A stretch of 64,000 nt of DNA, taken from contig NZ_JAHLEL010000051.1 in the NCBI RefSeq assembly GCF_020131355.1, forward strand, positions 124,001-188,000, given 5' to 3'. Of the stretch, positions 50,242 to 58,267 are shown piece after piece. A model generated the notes under the pieces. It was not told the origin of the DNA. It did not search any database and was given only the letters and a program-made list of their open reading frames with translations. A program made the translations under genes and the position numbers. The DNA is from Pseudonocardia sp. ICBG1293. GTDB lineage: Bacteria > Actinomycetota > Actinomycetes > Mycobacteriales > Pseudonocardiaceae. Within the stretch, counting starts at the first letter, position 1; each line of letters begins with the position of its first letter.

Positions 50242-50322
50242 ATGCACCTCGTCCCCCGGTTCGCGGTTCGGCGCCACGTCGATCTGCGCCGCCAGGCGAG
50301 CGCGCTCTGTTCCGTCGCCTGA
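50242..50322 (+). CDS. Leader peptide of the HVDLxRxxSALC type (sulfur-gene leader)
   Basis: 26 codons: MHLVPRFAVRRHVDLRRQAS then ALCSVA and TGA. The RRHVDLxRxASALC core is the pattern of short peptides annotated as putative leader peptides before sulfur-assimilation operons in actinobacteria, where a Cys codon near the end is thought to sense cysteine supply by attenuation. No SD is visible; the ATG may be the transcript start. It stands 312 nt before the first structural gene of an operon with a sulfur transporter and a methanethiol-oxidase-like protein, which fits. The motif recognition is from memory of such peptides and not a search. Confidence 0.7.
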   Translation: MHLVPRFAVRRHVDLRRQASALCSVA

Positions 50323-50634
50323 CCGCGCCCGGCTCCCGGGGCGCGCCCGCGCTCCGCCGCACGCCGTCCCCGCCACGGGGCCCGCAGCCGCGGTAGCCAC
50401 GGGCCCGCCCCAGCGCCCCGAGCTCCTCCTCGACCGCCCGCGCCCCCGCGCGGACCTCCCGCCCCGCCCGCACGGCGGCCCGGGAGGGGGTCGAGGCCCG
50501 CCGGAGCACACGTCCGCACCTGCCGCGCCCCCCCCGTCACCGTCCCGCACGGACGGTGCGGCGGCCCGCCGCTGCGCGAACGTCCACATCGGACCGCACC
50601 ATCCGCTCCCCGTCACGAATGAAGGAGACACGTC
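50323..50634 (+). promoter_or_regulatory. GC-rich 5' leader, possible attenuator
   Basis: 312 nt between leader peptide and first structural gene with several potential hairpins: CCCGGCTCCCGGG near 50327, and CCGCAC-GGACG-GTGCGG at 50545-50561 about 74 nt before the GTG. Spacing suits translation-coupled attenuation. No other gene seen; minus-strand frames here are low-complexity Arg/Gly/Pro. Confidence 0.4.
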
Positions 50635-50985
50635 GTGCCTCAGCACCGCGCACGGTCCGCGTCCCGGGTCCGGCTGATCGCCGGCGGCGCCGCACTGGCC
50701 GGCACCGCCCTGATCGGCCTGTCCGGCGCGGCCCAGGCGGCCACGCCGGACCTGGTCCCCGACCTGGGTCCGATCCTCAGCGCCCCGAACGACGACCAGC
50801 CGGACCCGGCGCCGACCGCGCCGCCGGTCGAGTCGTCCTACGAGGCGTTCGACTCCGACCAGCCGATCCAGCAGCTGCGTGACTTCGCCCCCGCGGGCGT
50901 CCCCGCCGCCGGTCTGGTCGACGTCGTGTCGAAGGCGCCCAAGCAGATCACCCCGACCTTCCTGTCCGGCGGGGCCGGCGAATGA
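50635..50985 (+). CDS. Small secreted protein of the methanethiol-oxidase-like operon
   Basis: 116 residues, no family recognised. Clear signal peptide (RVRLIAGGAALAGTALIGLS-GAAQA, cleavage after AQA). The mature part is acidic and Pro-rich: DLVPDLGPILSAPNDDQPDP, then SSYEAFDSDQPIQQLRDFAP and DVVSKAPKQITPTFLSGGAG. No Cys or His, so it is not an obvious metal carrier. GAAGGAG precedes the GTG. Its stop overlaps the next gene's start by 4 nt, so it is part of the same operon and may be a partner or stability factor of the exported enzyme. Confidence 0.75.
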   Translation: MPQHRARSASRVRLIAGGAALAGTALIGLSGAAQAATPDLVPDLGPILSAPNDDQPDPAPTAPPVESSYEAFDSDQPIQQLRDFAPAGVPAAGLVDVVSKAPKQITPTFLSGGAGE

Positions 50986-52814
50986 GCCTGCTCCCGCAGT
51001 CCCGCTGGGCACGACGAGGGCTCGTCGCCCTCGCCGGTGCCGCCGTCGTCGCCGGGGTCGTCGCGATCCCGGCGGCGGCCCAGGGAACGATCGACAAGGT
51101 CAAGTCCGAGGTCACCGGCGCCGACGGCAAGAACTACTGGGTCGAGAACAACCTCACGCCGGAGGCCCGTCAGCAGTCCGCCGACGGGCCCAAGAAGGAG
51201 TACGCGCTCGTCTGGGCCGGTGACGAGAACATCGCCGACACCGCGGTCGCGGACGTGCGCAACCTGCCCGGGTCGCTGCTCGACCCGGTCGACAAGGTCC
51301 GCGACGCGGCGCCCGGCCCGGACTTCCTGGCCGTCGTCGACGTCACCGAGGACACCCCGGACTACGGCAAGGTCGTCAACACCGCGACCGTCGGACCGCT
51401 GGTGGAGAACGAGCCGCACCACATGCAGTACTCGTGGCGCAAGGGCGACAAGATCTACGCGGGCGGCCTGTACTCCGCGGCCACCTACGTCTTCGACGTC
51501 GCGGCGCTGCCGGAGATCAAGCTCTCCGGCATCTCGCTCCCGTCCCAGACGCTGTGCGGCTCGGTCCCCGACGCCTACTGGGTCCTGAAGGACGGCACCG
51601 CGTACGGCACCTACATGGGCGGCCCGGTCGCCCCGGGCCCGTGCCGCTACACCAACGGTGAGGTCCGGACCGGCAACGGCTTCGCGGGCGCGCCCGGCTC
51701 GGTCGTGCGGTTCGACCAGGAGGGCAAGAACCTGGTCGAGGCCCCGGCCGCGACCGAGACCCCGGAGGACCCGACCCAGTGCCTCAACATGCCGGCACTG
51801 GGCAACCCCACCTGCGCCAACCCGCACGGCATCCAGGTCCGCGAGGACCTGAACACCATGGTCACCAGTGACTACGCGGAGCCGCGGTCGATCATCCTCG
51901 ACCCGGTCAAGAACCCGTCGCCGTACCTGCGTCGGCCGACCGTGCGGACCTGGGACATCTCCGACCTGAACAAGTCGAAGGTCAAGTCGGTGCAGTACCT
52001 GCCGACCGGCCCGCGCTCCAACGGTGTCGACCCGCTGCGCAACGAGAACCGCGCCGTCATGGAGACCACGGTCACCAACCGGCCGGAGCACAAGGGCGCC
52101 TTCGCCCAGACCATGCAGGGCGGTGCGATCCACTACACGCCGGACATCACCGCCGAGAACCCGGTCTGGAAGGAGGTCTTCGACCTGGCGACCGTCGCCC
52201 CGGAGCTGGGCGTCGGTGGCGAGAACGGCGGCCCGAGCGCCAACGGTGGCTGGATCCAGACCAGCGCCGACGACACGACGCTCTACCACGCCACGATCGG
52301 TCGCAAGGCCGGCACGCTGGGCCCGGACGACAAGGGCACGGCGGGCGGTGTCTTCTCGCTCGACATCGAGAAGCTGCTGGCCTCGGGCGACGCGCCGCAG
52401 TGCTCCATCGACACCATCGAGGAGAGCACCGCCGGTGGTGCCGAGAGCGACTGCCCGACCATCAAGGGCACGGTCGGCATCAACCCGGACCAGACCGGTG
52501 CGGGCCCGCACCGGGGCGCGCTGGACAACCTGGAGCGCGGTGACGACGGCTACTACCGGCACACCGACCAGCCCCGGCGCCTCGCGACCGCGAACTACTT
52601 CGTGGCCCGCACCGGGCTCGACGGTGACCACCGCCTGTGCATGACCGACATCGCCCCGGACGGCACGCTGAGCCTGGACGAGTCGTTCAAGGACGAGGAC
52701 ACCGGCGAGACCTGCGTCAACTTCAACCGCGAGAGCTGGCCGCACGGCGACTTCGGTAACGCCAAGCCGCACTCGATGCTGTTCGTCGCCGCCGACGAGG
52801 ACATCAAGGACTGA
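50982..52814 (+). CDS. Exported SBP56 / methanethiol-oxidase-superfamily protein
   Basis: 610 residues. N-terminal signal peptide (ARRGLVALAGAAVVAGVVAI-PAAAQG; RR suggests possible Tat use). The mature part follows the selenium-binding-protein-56 beta-propeller pattern: EYALVWAGDEN, GPDFLAVVDVTEDTPDYGKV, NEPHHMQYSWRKGDKIYAGG-LYSAATYVFDV with the HH pair near residue 145, CANPHGIQVREDLNTMVTSD, VRTWDISDLN and NAKPHSMLFVAADED. Bacterial SBP56 proteins (MtoX) are copper-dependent, periplasmic oxidases converting methanethiol to formaldehyde, H2S and H2O2. This copy is longer (usual about 430-470) and divergent, so activity is inferred. Overlaps the next gene by 1 nt (TGATG). Confidence 0.72.
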   Translation: MSLLPQSRWARRGLVALAGAAVVAGVVAIPAAAQGTIDKVKSEVTGADGKNYWVENNLTPEARQQSADGPKKEYALVWAGDENIADTAVADVRNLPGSLLDPVDKVRDAAPGPDFLAVVDVTEDTPDYGKVVNTATVGPLVENEPHHMQYSWRKGDKIYAGGLYSAATYVFDVAALPEIKLSGISLPSQTLCGSVPDAYWVLKDGTAYGTYMGGPVAPGPCRYTNGEVRTGNGFAGAPGSVVRFDQEGKNLVEAPAATETPEDPTQCLNMPALGNPTCANPHGIQVREDLNTMVTSDYAEPRSIILDPVKNPSPYLRRPTVRTWDISDLNKSKVKSVQYLPTGPRSNGVDPLRNENRAVMETTVTNRPEHKGAFAQTMQGGAIHYTPDITAENPVWKEVFDLATVAPELGVGGENGGPSANGGWIQTSADDTTLYHATIGRKAGTLGPDDKGTAGGVFSLDIEKLLASGDAPQCSIDTIEESTAGGAESDCPTIKGTVGINPDQTGAGPHRGALDNLERGDDGYYRHTDQPRRLATANYFVARTGLDGDHRLCMTDIAPDGTLSLDESFKDEDTGETCVNFNRESWPHGDFGNAKPHSMLFVAADEDIKD

Positions 52815-54820
52815 TGTCGGTGCCGACCCTCCTGCTGCCCGTCGGGGCAGCGCTCGTGCCGGCCGGCGGGCTCCTGCCCGCCGGCCCGGCCGGGGACGCC
52901 CCCGCCCTGCTCCGTGCAGTGGCGGGGGCCGCCCCGGCGGTCCTCGCCGCAGGACCTCAGGACGGCGTGCCGTTCGCGGACGCGGCCCTGCGCCTGGTCC
53001 TGCTCACCGCGCTCGCCGTGGTGGCCGGGTCCGGCCTGGTGCGCGTCCTCGCCGGTGCGCCCGGACGCGCCGAACGGGTCGTCGCGGGAGTCGCGGCGCT
53101 CGTCGCCGTCTCCGCCGCGGTTGCCGCGGTGACCCGGTCCGGCGCCGGGCCGACCGGCTGGACCCTGCTGCTCGCGGCGACGGTCGCGGTGCCGGCCCTG
53201 CTGGCCACGTCCCGCCCCGTGTTCTCCGTGCTCCCCGCGGCGGTGGTCACGGCACTGCTGGTCCTGCAGCTCGCCGGTACCCCGGGCGCCGGACCGCGGT
53301 TCGCGCTCGACGCCGGGTACGCCGTCGCCGGGGCGCTGGCCGCCGGCGCCGCGGTGCACCTGGTCACCACCCGTACCGACGACTCCGCGCGGCCCGCCCG
53401 GGTGCGCGTGCTCGGCGTCGCGGCGGGAGCCGTGGGGGCCGTGCTCGCCGTGGTCCGGCTCGTCGTCGCCGGTCCCTTCTCCCTCACCGACCTGCACGGC
53501 ACCGGCTTCGGCCGGGCCGCGCTGGTGACCGTCGTGGCTCCCGCGGCCGTCGCGGGCCTGCTGCTCGCCGAGACGTGGCTGACCCGCCGCGCCGCCGGCG
53601 GGAGCCGGTCCGAGGCCGTGCGTGCCGACGAGGTGCGCGACCGGCTCCGCACGCCGTCCGCGCTGGCCGCGGTCACCGCGGTCGGGGCCGCCACGCTGCT
53701 GGCGGCACTGCCCGCGCCGGCTCCCGCTGCCGTCCCCGGACAGGCGCTGGTGCGTGCGGTCGACCTCGGGGCCGGGCCGCTCACGCTGGCGGTGGCCCCG
53801 ATGCGGCCCGGCCCGAACCTGGTGCAGCTCACCGGCGCCGGGGTCAGCGTGACCGGCCCGGACGCCACCATGCCCGCCGGTCACGCCGCGGAGGGCGCCC
53901 CCGCCGGCTACGCCGTGCGGGCCGGCGACCGGGACGTGCCCTTCACCGCGCGCTCGGGCGCCCCGGGCGGCTGGGCACTGGTCGACCTGCCCGAGGGCAC
54001 GACCTCGATCACCCTCACCGCGGGCGGACTGGCCCGCGCGGTGCCGGTCGACGTCGGCACCGACCGGACCGCGCCCGCCGGCGCGACCGGCGCCGACGGC
54101 CCGGAGTGCCTGTCGGCCGCCCTCGGGCGGATCGTGGCCGGGGGCGACCCCGAGCTCGGCCCGTGCCCGTCGGAGACCCTCGACCCGGCCGACGCCCGCG
54201 CCCTGCGCGGCACCGTCCGCGCGCTCGCCTCGCAGCAGGCACCGGGCCTGGCGATCGCCGGGGACGTCTCACCGCGCTCCCGCGCCGCCGCCGACGCCGT
54301 GCGCGCCGAGGCCGCCGCCGCCGGGCTGCCGGTGCGCTCGGCCCCGGGACCGGACGACGCCCTGGTCGTCCTGTCCGGGTGGCAGCACGCCGCGACCACC
54401 GTGCGGGACACCGCCCGCACGGCGCTGACCACGCCGACCGCACTCGGCGGGACCTACCTCGCGCCCTGGTTGCTGACCGGGGGAGTGCTGGGGCAGAGCC
54501 CCGGCACCCTGCTGCCGCTGGACTTCGGACCGCAGGAGCAGGTTCCGCAGCGCTACGTCCGGACGCTCGCCGCGGTCGCACCGGGGTCCGCCCCGTCGCT
54601 GTCGGGACTGCGTGCCTGGGCCGCGACGACCGGTGATCCCTACACCGACCCGTCGCCCGCCCTGTACGGTGCCGCCCCGGTCAGCGTGCCGATGACCACC
54701 GACACCGGCGACGGCGGGCACCACGGTGCTCCGAACGAGGCCGCCTGGTTCCCGGGCGGCGCCGTCGTCCGGATCGGCTCCGCCCTCGACCCCGGCGGCC
54801 CCGCCGGACCCACCCCCTGA
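52814..54820 (+). CDS. Polytopic membrane protein with CopD-like segment and large external C-terminal domain
   Basis: 668 residues, not matched with confidence to a named family. The first 300 residues contain about eight helices; the stretch FSLTDLHGTGFGRAALVTVV near residue 224 and the following helix resemble the YGR region of copper-resistance CopD domains. From about residue 305, after VTAVGAATLLAALPAPAPAA, an external domain of about 360 residues begins: PGQALVRAVDLGAGPLTLAV, LVDLPEGTTSITLTAGGLAR, and an ABC/peptidase-like LVVLSGWQHAATTVRDTART-ALTTPTALGGTYLAPWLL block. The C-terminus has HHGAPNEAAWFPGGAVVRIG. Position directly after the copper-enzyme-like gene suggests metal delivery or anchoring (inference). 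Confidence 0.65.
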   Translation: MSVPTLLLPVGAALVPAGGLLPAGPAGDAPALLRAVAGAAPAVLAAGPQDGVPFADAALRLVLLTALAVVAGSGLVRVLAGAPGRAERVVAGVAALVAVSAAVAAVTRSGAGPTGWTLLLAATVAVPALLATSRPVFSVLPAAVVTALLVLQLAGTPGAGPRFALDAGYAVAGALAAGAAVHLVTTRTDDSARPARVRVLGVAAGAVGAVLAVVRLVVAGPFSLTDLHGTGFGRAALVTVVAPAAVAGLLLAETWLTRRAAGGSRSEAVRADEVRDRLRTPSALAAVTAVGAATLLAALPAPAPAAVPGQALVRAVDLGAGPLTLAVAPMRPGPNLVQLTGAGVSVTGPDATMPAGHAAEGAPAGYAVRAGDRDVPFTARSGAPGGWALVDLPEGTTSITLTAGGLARAVPVDVGTDRTAPAGATGADGPECLSAALGRIVAGGDPELGPCPSETLDPADARALRGTVRALASQQAPGLAIAGDVSPRSRAAADAVRAEAAAAGLPVRSAPGPDDALVVLSGWQHAATTVRDTARTALTTPTALGGTYLAPWLLTGGVLGQSPGTLLPLDFGPQEQVPQRYVRTLAAVAPGSAPSLSGLRAWAATTGDPYTDPSPALYGAAPVSVPMTTDTGDGGHHGAPNEAAWFPGGAVVRIGSALDPGGPAGPTP

Positions 54821-54843
54821 CCACCCCCCACGAGGAGACTCCC

Positions 54844-56139
54844 GTGTCGATCACGAAGGATCCGCCCGGCCGGTCGCCGGGATCCCTGACCCGCGCGCTG
54901 CGCGAGCTTCCCGGAACCGGGCGCACCGCGTTCGGCCCGCAGGACCGCGCGGCCGCCCCGCCGCAGTGGCGGGTCGTCGCCGTCGGCCTGGTCCTGGCCG
55001 TGCTGTTCCTGGTCGGGGTGAGCACGGTGGCCCCGGCGACGATGGTCGGCACCGCTGCGCTCGGCCTCGCACTCGGTTTCACCCTGTTCCACTCGCGGTT
55101 CGGCTTCACCTCCGGCTGGCGTCAGCTCGTCGCGGTCGGGCAGGGCGCGGCGATCCGCGCGCACATGGTCATGCTGGCGACGGCGTCGGTGCTGTTCGCG
55201 GTGATCCTCTCGTCCGGGTTCGCCCTGGCCGGCGAGCCGAAGGGGTTCACGAACCCGATCGGCATCGGGCTCGTCGTCGGTGCCTTCCTGTTCGGCATCG
55301 GCATGCAGGTCGGCAGGTCGTGCGCCTCGGGCACGCTGTTCGCCGTCGGCAGCGGGCAGTCCGCCATCGTGCTGACGTTGTTCGGGTTCGTCCTCGGCTC
55401 GATGTTCGCGGTGTTCACCCACACCTTCTGGACGCAGACCGTCCCGCAGGGTCCGAGCGTCAACCTGGCCCAGCTGCTGGGCTACCCCGGGGCCGTCGCC
55501 CTCACGTTGCTCGTGACGGCCGCGATCACCGCGGTCACCTGGGTGGTCGCCCGCCGCCGCACCCCGCCGCCGGTGGAGCGACCTCCGTCGGCCCGCGGCG
55601 TCGCGCGGGTCCTGCGCGGCTCGTGGCCGATGTGGGTCGGCGCGATCGTGCTCGCCGCGCTCAACGCGGCGGTCCTGTTCGTCTCCGCGGCCCCCTGGGG
55701 CGTGACCTCGGCCTTCGCGCTGTGGGGCTCGAAGGTGCTGCAGGCGCTCGGGTTCGACATGGCGGGCCTGGCCTACTGGCAGGTCCCGGCGAACGCCCGG
55801 TCGCTCGCCGCCCCGGTGCTGGCCGACCGGATCTCGAACCTCGACGTCGGCATCATGATCGGCGCGCTGGTCGCCTCCGCGGTCGGCGGCGCGTTCGTGC
55901 TGCACAAGCGGGTCCCGTGGAAGCTCGCGCTCGGCGCGGTCCTCGGCGGCATCGCGATGGGCTACGGCGCGCGCCTCGCGGGCGGCTGCAACATCGGTGC
56001 CTACTTCTCCGGCATCGCCTCGTTCAGCCTGCACGGCTGGATCTGGGCCGTCGTCGCACTCGGCGGCACCTGGGTCGGGCTGCGGCTGCGGCCGCTCTTC
56101 GGCCTGTCCAACCCCAAACCGGCCGACTCGCTCTGCTGA
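54844..56139 (+). CDS. YeeE/YedE-family sulfur-compound transporter
   Basis: 431 residues, about 10-11 TM. Two inverted YeeE/YedE halves with the conserved Cys motifs: GIGMQVGRSCASGTLFAVGS (Cys near residue 160) and YGARLAGGCNIGAYFSGIAS (Cys near 381), plus GFTLFHSRFGFTSGWRQLVA at the start. In TsuA of this family such cysteines relay thiosulfate across the membrane; YedE proteins handle other reduced sulfur or selenium species. GTG behind GAGGAGAC. Its place after the methanethiol-oxidase-like gene suggests uptake of sulfide/thiosulfate produced outside (inference). Confidence 0.87.
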   Translation: MSITKDPPGRSPGSLTRALRELPGTGRTAFGPQDRAAAPPQWRVVAVGLVLAVLFLVGVSTVAPATMVGTAALGLALGFTLFHSRFGFTSGWRQLVAVGQGAAIRAHMVMLATASVLFAVILSSGFALAGEPKGFTNPIGIGLVVGAFLFGIGMQVGRSCASGTLFAVGSGQSAIVLTLFGFVLGSMFAVFTHTFWTQTVPQGPSVNLAQLLGYPGAVALTLLVTAAITAVTWVVARRRTPPPVERPPSARGVARVLRGSWPMWVGAIVLAALNAAVLFVSAAPWGVTSAFALWGSKVLQALGFDMAGLAYWQVPANARSLAAPVLADRISNLDVGIMIGALVASAVGGAFVLHKRVPWKLALGAVLGGIAMGYGARLAGGCNIGAYFSGIASFSLHGWIWAVVALGGTWVGLRLRPLFGLSNPKPADSLC

Positions 56140-56177
56140 GCCTGCCGGACGCTCCCCCCACCAGAGAGGTTCACACG

Positions 56178-56507
56178 ATGACCGCACGCACGACCGTCCG
56201 CGCGCTGGCCGCTGTCGCCGGCGCCGGGGCGCTGGCCACCCTGGCCGGTGGACTCGCGCACGCCGACGAGGGCCACCACGACAGCCGGCACGGCCACGGC
56301 GACGCCTACTACGACGGCTCCGTCTGGCGCTACGACGGCGAGGTGACCCCGAGCGACTCGGCGGACCTCGACGAGTCCGCCGGCGAGGGCGGGGACACCC
56401 CGGTGTACCTGCTCTCCGGGGTCCCGGGCGCGCCGCTGCCCGAGGACCTGCTGAAGCCGGTCGACCTGACCGCACCCGCGTTCGGGGTGCTCGACGGCCT
56501 GACCTGA
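56178..56507 (+). CDS. Small secreted His-rich protein
   Basis: 109 residues. Signal peptide TTVRALAAVAGAGALATLAG-GLAHA, then a His/Asp cluster DEGHHDSRHGHGDAYYDGSV (residues 30-49; five His) that could bind Cu or Zn, an acidic middle (DSADLDESAGEGGDTP) and a C-terminus VYLLSGVPGAPLPEDLLKPV-DLTAP. No family recognised. GAGAGG lies 8 nt before the ATG, 38 nt after the transporter stop, same strand, before a terminator; so it ends the operon. A secreted metal carrier for the exported oxidase is a reasonable guess. Confidence 0.72.
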   Translation: MTARTTVRALAAVAGAGALATLAGGLAHADEGHHDSRHGHGDAYYDGSVWRYDGEVTPSDSADLDESAGEGGDTPVYLLSGVPGAPLPEDLLKPVDLTAPAFGVLDGLT

Positions 56508-56581
56508 CCGGTCCCACCCCGGGTGGCTGCGCACAGGGCCGCCCGGGGTGCACCCGGCTCGCACGGGGCAGGCGGGCCGGT

Positions 56582-56616
56582 GACCGTCCCGTCCGGGATC
56601 TCCGGACGGGGCGGTC
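56582..56616. terminator. 15-bp hairpin between convergent operons
   Basis: GACCGTCCCGTCCGG and CCGGACGGGGCGGTC flank GATCT; one G-U pair, no mismatch. It closes the sulfur operon (plus) and the YceI gene (minus). Confidence 0.75.
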
Positions 56617-56634
56617 GTGTGCGCGGTGAGGTGC

Positions 56635-57438
56635 TCAGCCCTCCTGCAGGACCGCCTGCACGTCGAGGTCGATCCGCAGGGTCCGCCCGACCGCCAGCAC
56701 ACCGGCCAGCACCGACTGGTTCCAGTCGATCGCGAACTCGTCGCGGGAGATCTCGGTCGTGGCGGTGAACGCCGCCCGGGTGCCGCCCCAGAGGTCGGGC
56801 CCGGTGCCGCCGTAGGTCATGTGCAGGTCGACCGGGGCCTTGACCCCCTTGAGCGCGAGCATGCCGTGCACCGTCCACCGGGTGGCGTCGACCCGGGTCA
56901 GGCCGTCGCCCTCGTAGCCGATGGCCGGGTGGGCGTCGACGTCGAGGAAGTCGGCGGTCCGCAGGTGGGTGTCGCGGTCGGGGTCGTCGGAGTCCACCGA
57001 GCCCGCGTCGATCGACACGCTCACCGAGCTGGCCTCGAACGGGTCGGCCACCCGCAGGTCGCCGGAGAACCGGCGCAGCCTGCCGTGGATGCGGCTCATG
57101 CCCAGGTGCAGGGCGGTGGCCCGGATACTGGAGTGCTGCGGGTCGATCCGCCACAGGCCGGGAGCGGGCAGTACCGCGCCACCGGCCCGGGCCAGCTCCA
57201 TGCGGCCGAGGTCGGTGCCGTCCCCGATGAGCGCGACCGACCGCGCGGACGGCTCGTACCCCGCCGCCGCGACGACGACCGTGTGCGGTCCCGGTGCGAG
57301 CTCCGCCACCGCGAACCCGCCGTCGGCCCGGCTGGCCGCCCGGCCCCGCTGGACCCCGCCCGCGTCCATCACGGTGACCGTCGCGCCGATCACCGGCCAG
57401 CCGTCGGGTGTGCTCAGCCGTCCGTAGAGCTCAGCCAC
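56635..57438 (-). CDS. YceI-family protein with N-terminal carboxypeptidase-regulatory-like domain
   Basis: 267 residues. Residues 1-80 are a CarboxypepD_reg/Ig-like fold (LYGRLSTPDGWPVIGATVTV, DGGFAVAELAPGPHTVVVAA-AGYEP). The rest is a YceI lipocalin-like barrel: GLWRIDPQHSSIRATALHLG, DPFEASSVSVSIDAGSVDSD, RDTHLRTADFLDVDAHPAIG-Y, WTVHGMLALKGVKAPVDLHM and FAIDWNQ. YceI barrels bind polyisoprenoids or lipids. No signal peptide, so it would stay in the cytosol. The start overlaps the upstream gene by 8 nt. The fusion repeats the domain of its operon neighbour. Confidence 0.85.
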   Translation of the reverse strand: MAELYGRLSTPDGWPVIGATVTVMDAGGVQRGRAASRADGGFAVAELAPGPHTVVVAAAGYEPSARSVALIGDGTDLGRMELARAGGAVLPAPGLWRIDPQHSSIRATALHLGMSRIHGRLRRFSGDLRVADPFEASSVSVSIDAGSVDSDDPDRDTHLRTADFLDVDAHPAIGYEGDGLTRVDATRWTVHGMLALKGVKAPVDLHMTYGGTGPDLWGGTRAAFTATTEISRDEFAIDWNQSVLAGVLAVGRTLRIDLDVQAVLQEG

Positions 57439-58252
57439 GTCCCTGCTCCGTCCTCGTGGGGCCGCCGATCCGGTCGCCGGTCGGGTCGGGGGCGCCGAAG
57501 CGCACCTCGACCGGTGTCGTCGCGCCGCGTGCCACCTGCACCGCGACCACGACCGGGGCCCAGCCGCTCGCCGTCAGCTCGTGGCGGCCGGGCGGCAGGC
57601 CGTGCAGCTCGTAGCTCCCGTCCCGCCCGGTGGTGGTCTCGGCGACGGTGCGCCCGTCGCTGTCCCCGATCACGATCCGCGCCCCGGGGACCGGACGACC
57701 GTCGCCGCTGCGGGCGACGCCGGCGATCCCGGCCAGGGCCGGGAACCGCAGCTCCACCGGCGGCGCCGCCGGGTCGGCGTCCACCGTGCGGGCCAGCGGC
57801 CCGTGCCCCGGCGCGGTCGCGGTGAGGGTGTGCGGACCGGTGCCGGGGGTCTCGGCCAGGAACCGGCCCCCCGGGTCGGTCGGGGTGTGGGCGACGACCT
57901 CGCCCGCGGTGTCGATCAGCGTGACGGCGGCGCCCCCGACCGGCCGCCCGACGGCGTCGGTCAGCGTGCCCCGCACGGTGCCGCCGCCGGCGACGGTCAC
58001 GTCGTGCCGGGCGGGGGAGGCGCCGACGGCGACCAGCCCCGCGTCGGGCCCGGCGCCGTCGGTGCGGGTCACCACCAGGTACGTCCCGCCGGTGCCCAGA
58101 CCGACGCCGTAGGTGCCGTCCTCGCCGCCGCCGGCGCGCCCGTGCTGGCGGCCGTCGAGGTCGGCGACGGTGACGGTCGCGCCCGGCACGGGGGCACCGG
58201 TCCGCCCCCGCACGGTGCCCACGACCGCAGGTCCGTCCCGTTCCGGTGTCAC
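57431..58252 (-). CDS. Triple carboxypeptidase-regulatory-like (Ig-fold) repeat protein
   Basis: 273 residues made of three tandem CarboxypepD_reg domains: VVGTVRGRTGAPVPGATVTV-AD, TVRGTLTDAVGRPVGGAAVT-LIDT and IAGVARSGDGRPVPGARIVI-GDSDG, each with the DGxY/F-x-L-xPGxH/Y ending (GSYELHGLPPGRHELTASGW). No signal peptide or enzyme domain. It forms an operon with the YceI fusion protein that carries a fourth copy. GTG start at 58252. Probably a binding or scaffold protein; function unknown. Confidence 0.75.
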   Translation of the reverse strand: MTPERDGPAVVGTVRGRTGAPVPGATVTVADLDGRQHGRAGGGEDGTYGVGLGTGGTYLVVTRTDGAGPDAGLVAVGASPARHDVTVAGGGTVRGTLTDAVGRPVGGAAVTLIDTAGEVVAHTPTDPGGRFLAETPGTGPHTLTATAPGHGPLARTVDADPAAPPVELRFPALAGIAGVARSGDGRPVPGARIVIGDSDGRTVAETTTGRDGSYELHGLPPGRHELTASGWAPVVVAVQVARGATTPVEVRFGAPDPTGDRIGGPTRTEQGRG

Positions 58253-58267
58253 GTCGCGACCTCCCAG

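Noticed and set aside
50086-50322. Longer plus-strand reading frame of 78 codons ending with the leader peptide
   Set aside because: Only the last 26 codons match the conserved leader pattern; the upstream part has no SD or conserved features, and the inner ATG suits a leaderless start.
52595-53884. 429-codon minus-strand frame opposite the membrane protein of the sulfur operon
   Set aside because: Gly/Arg/His-rich with no domain; the plus strand encodes helices and is operon-coupled.
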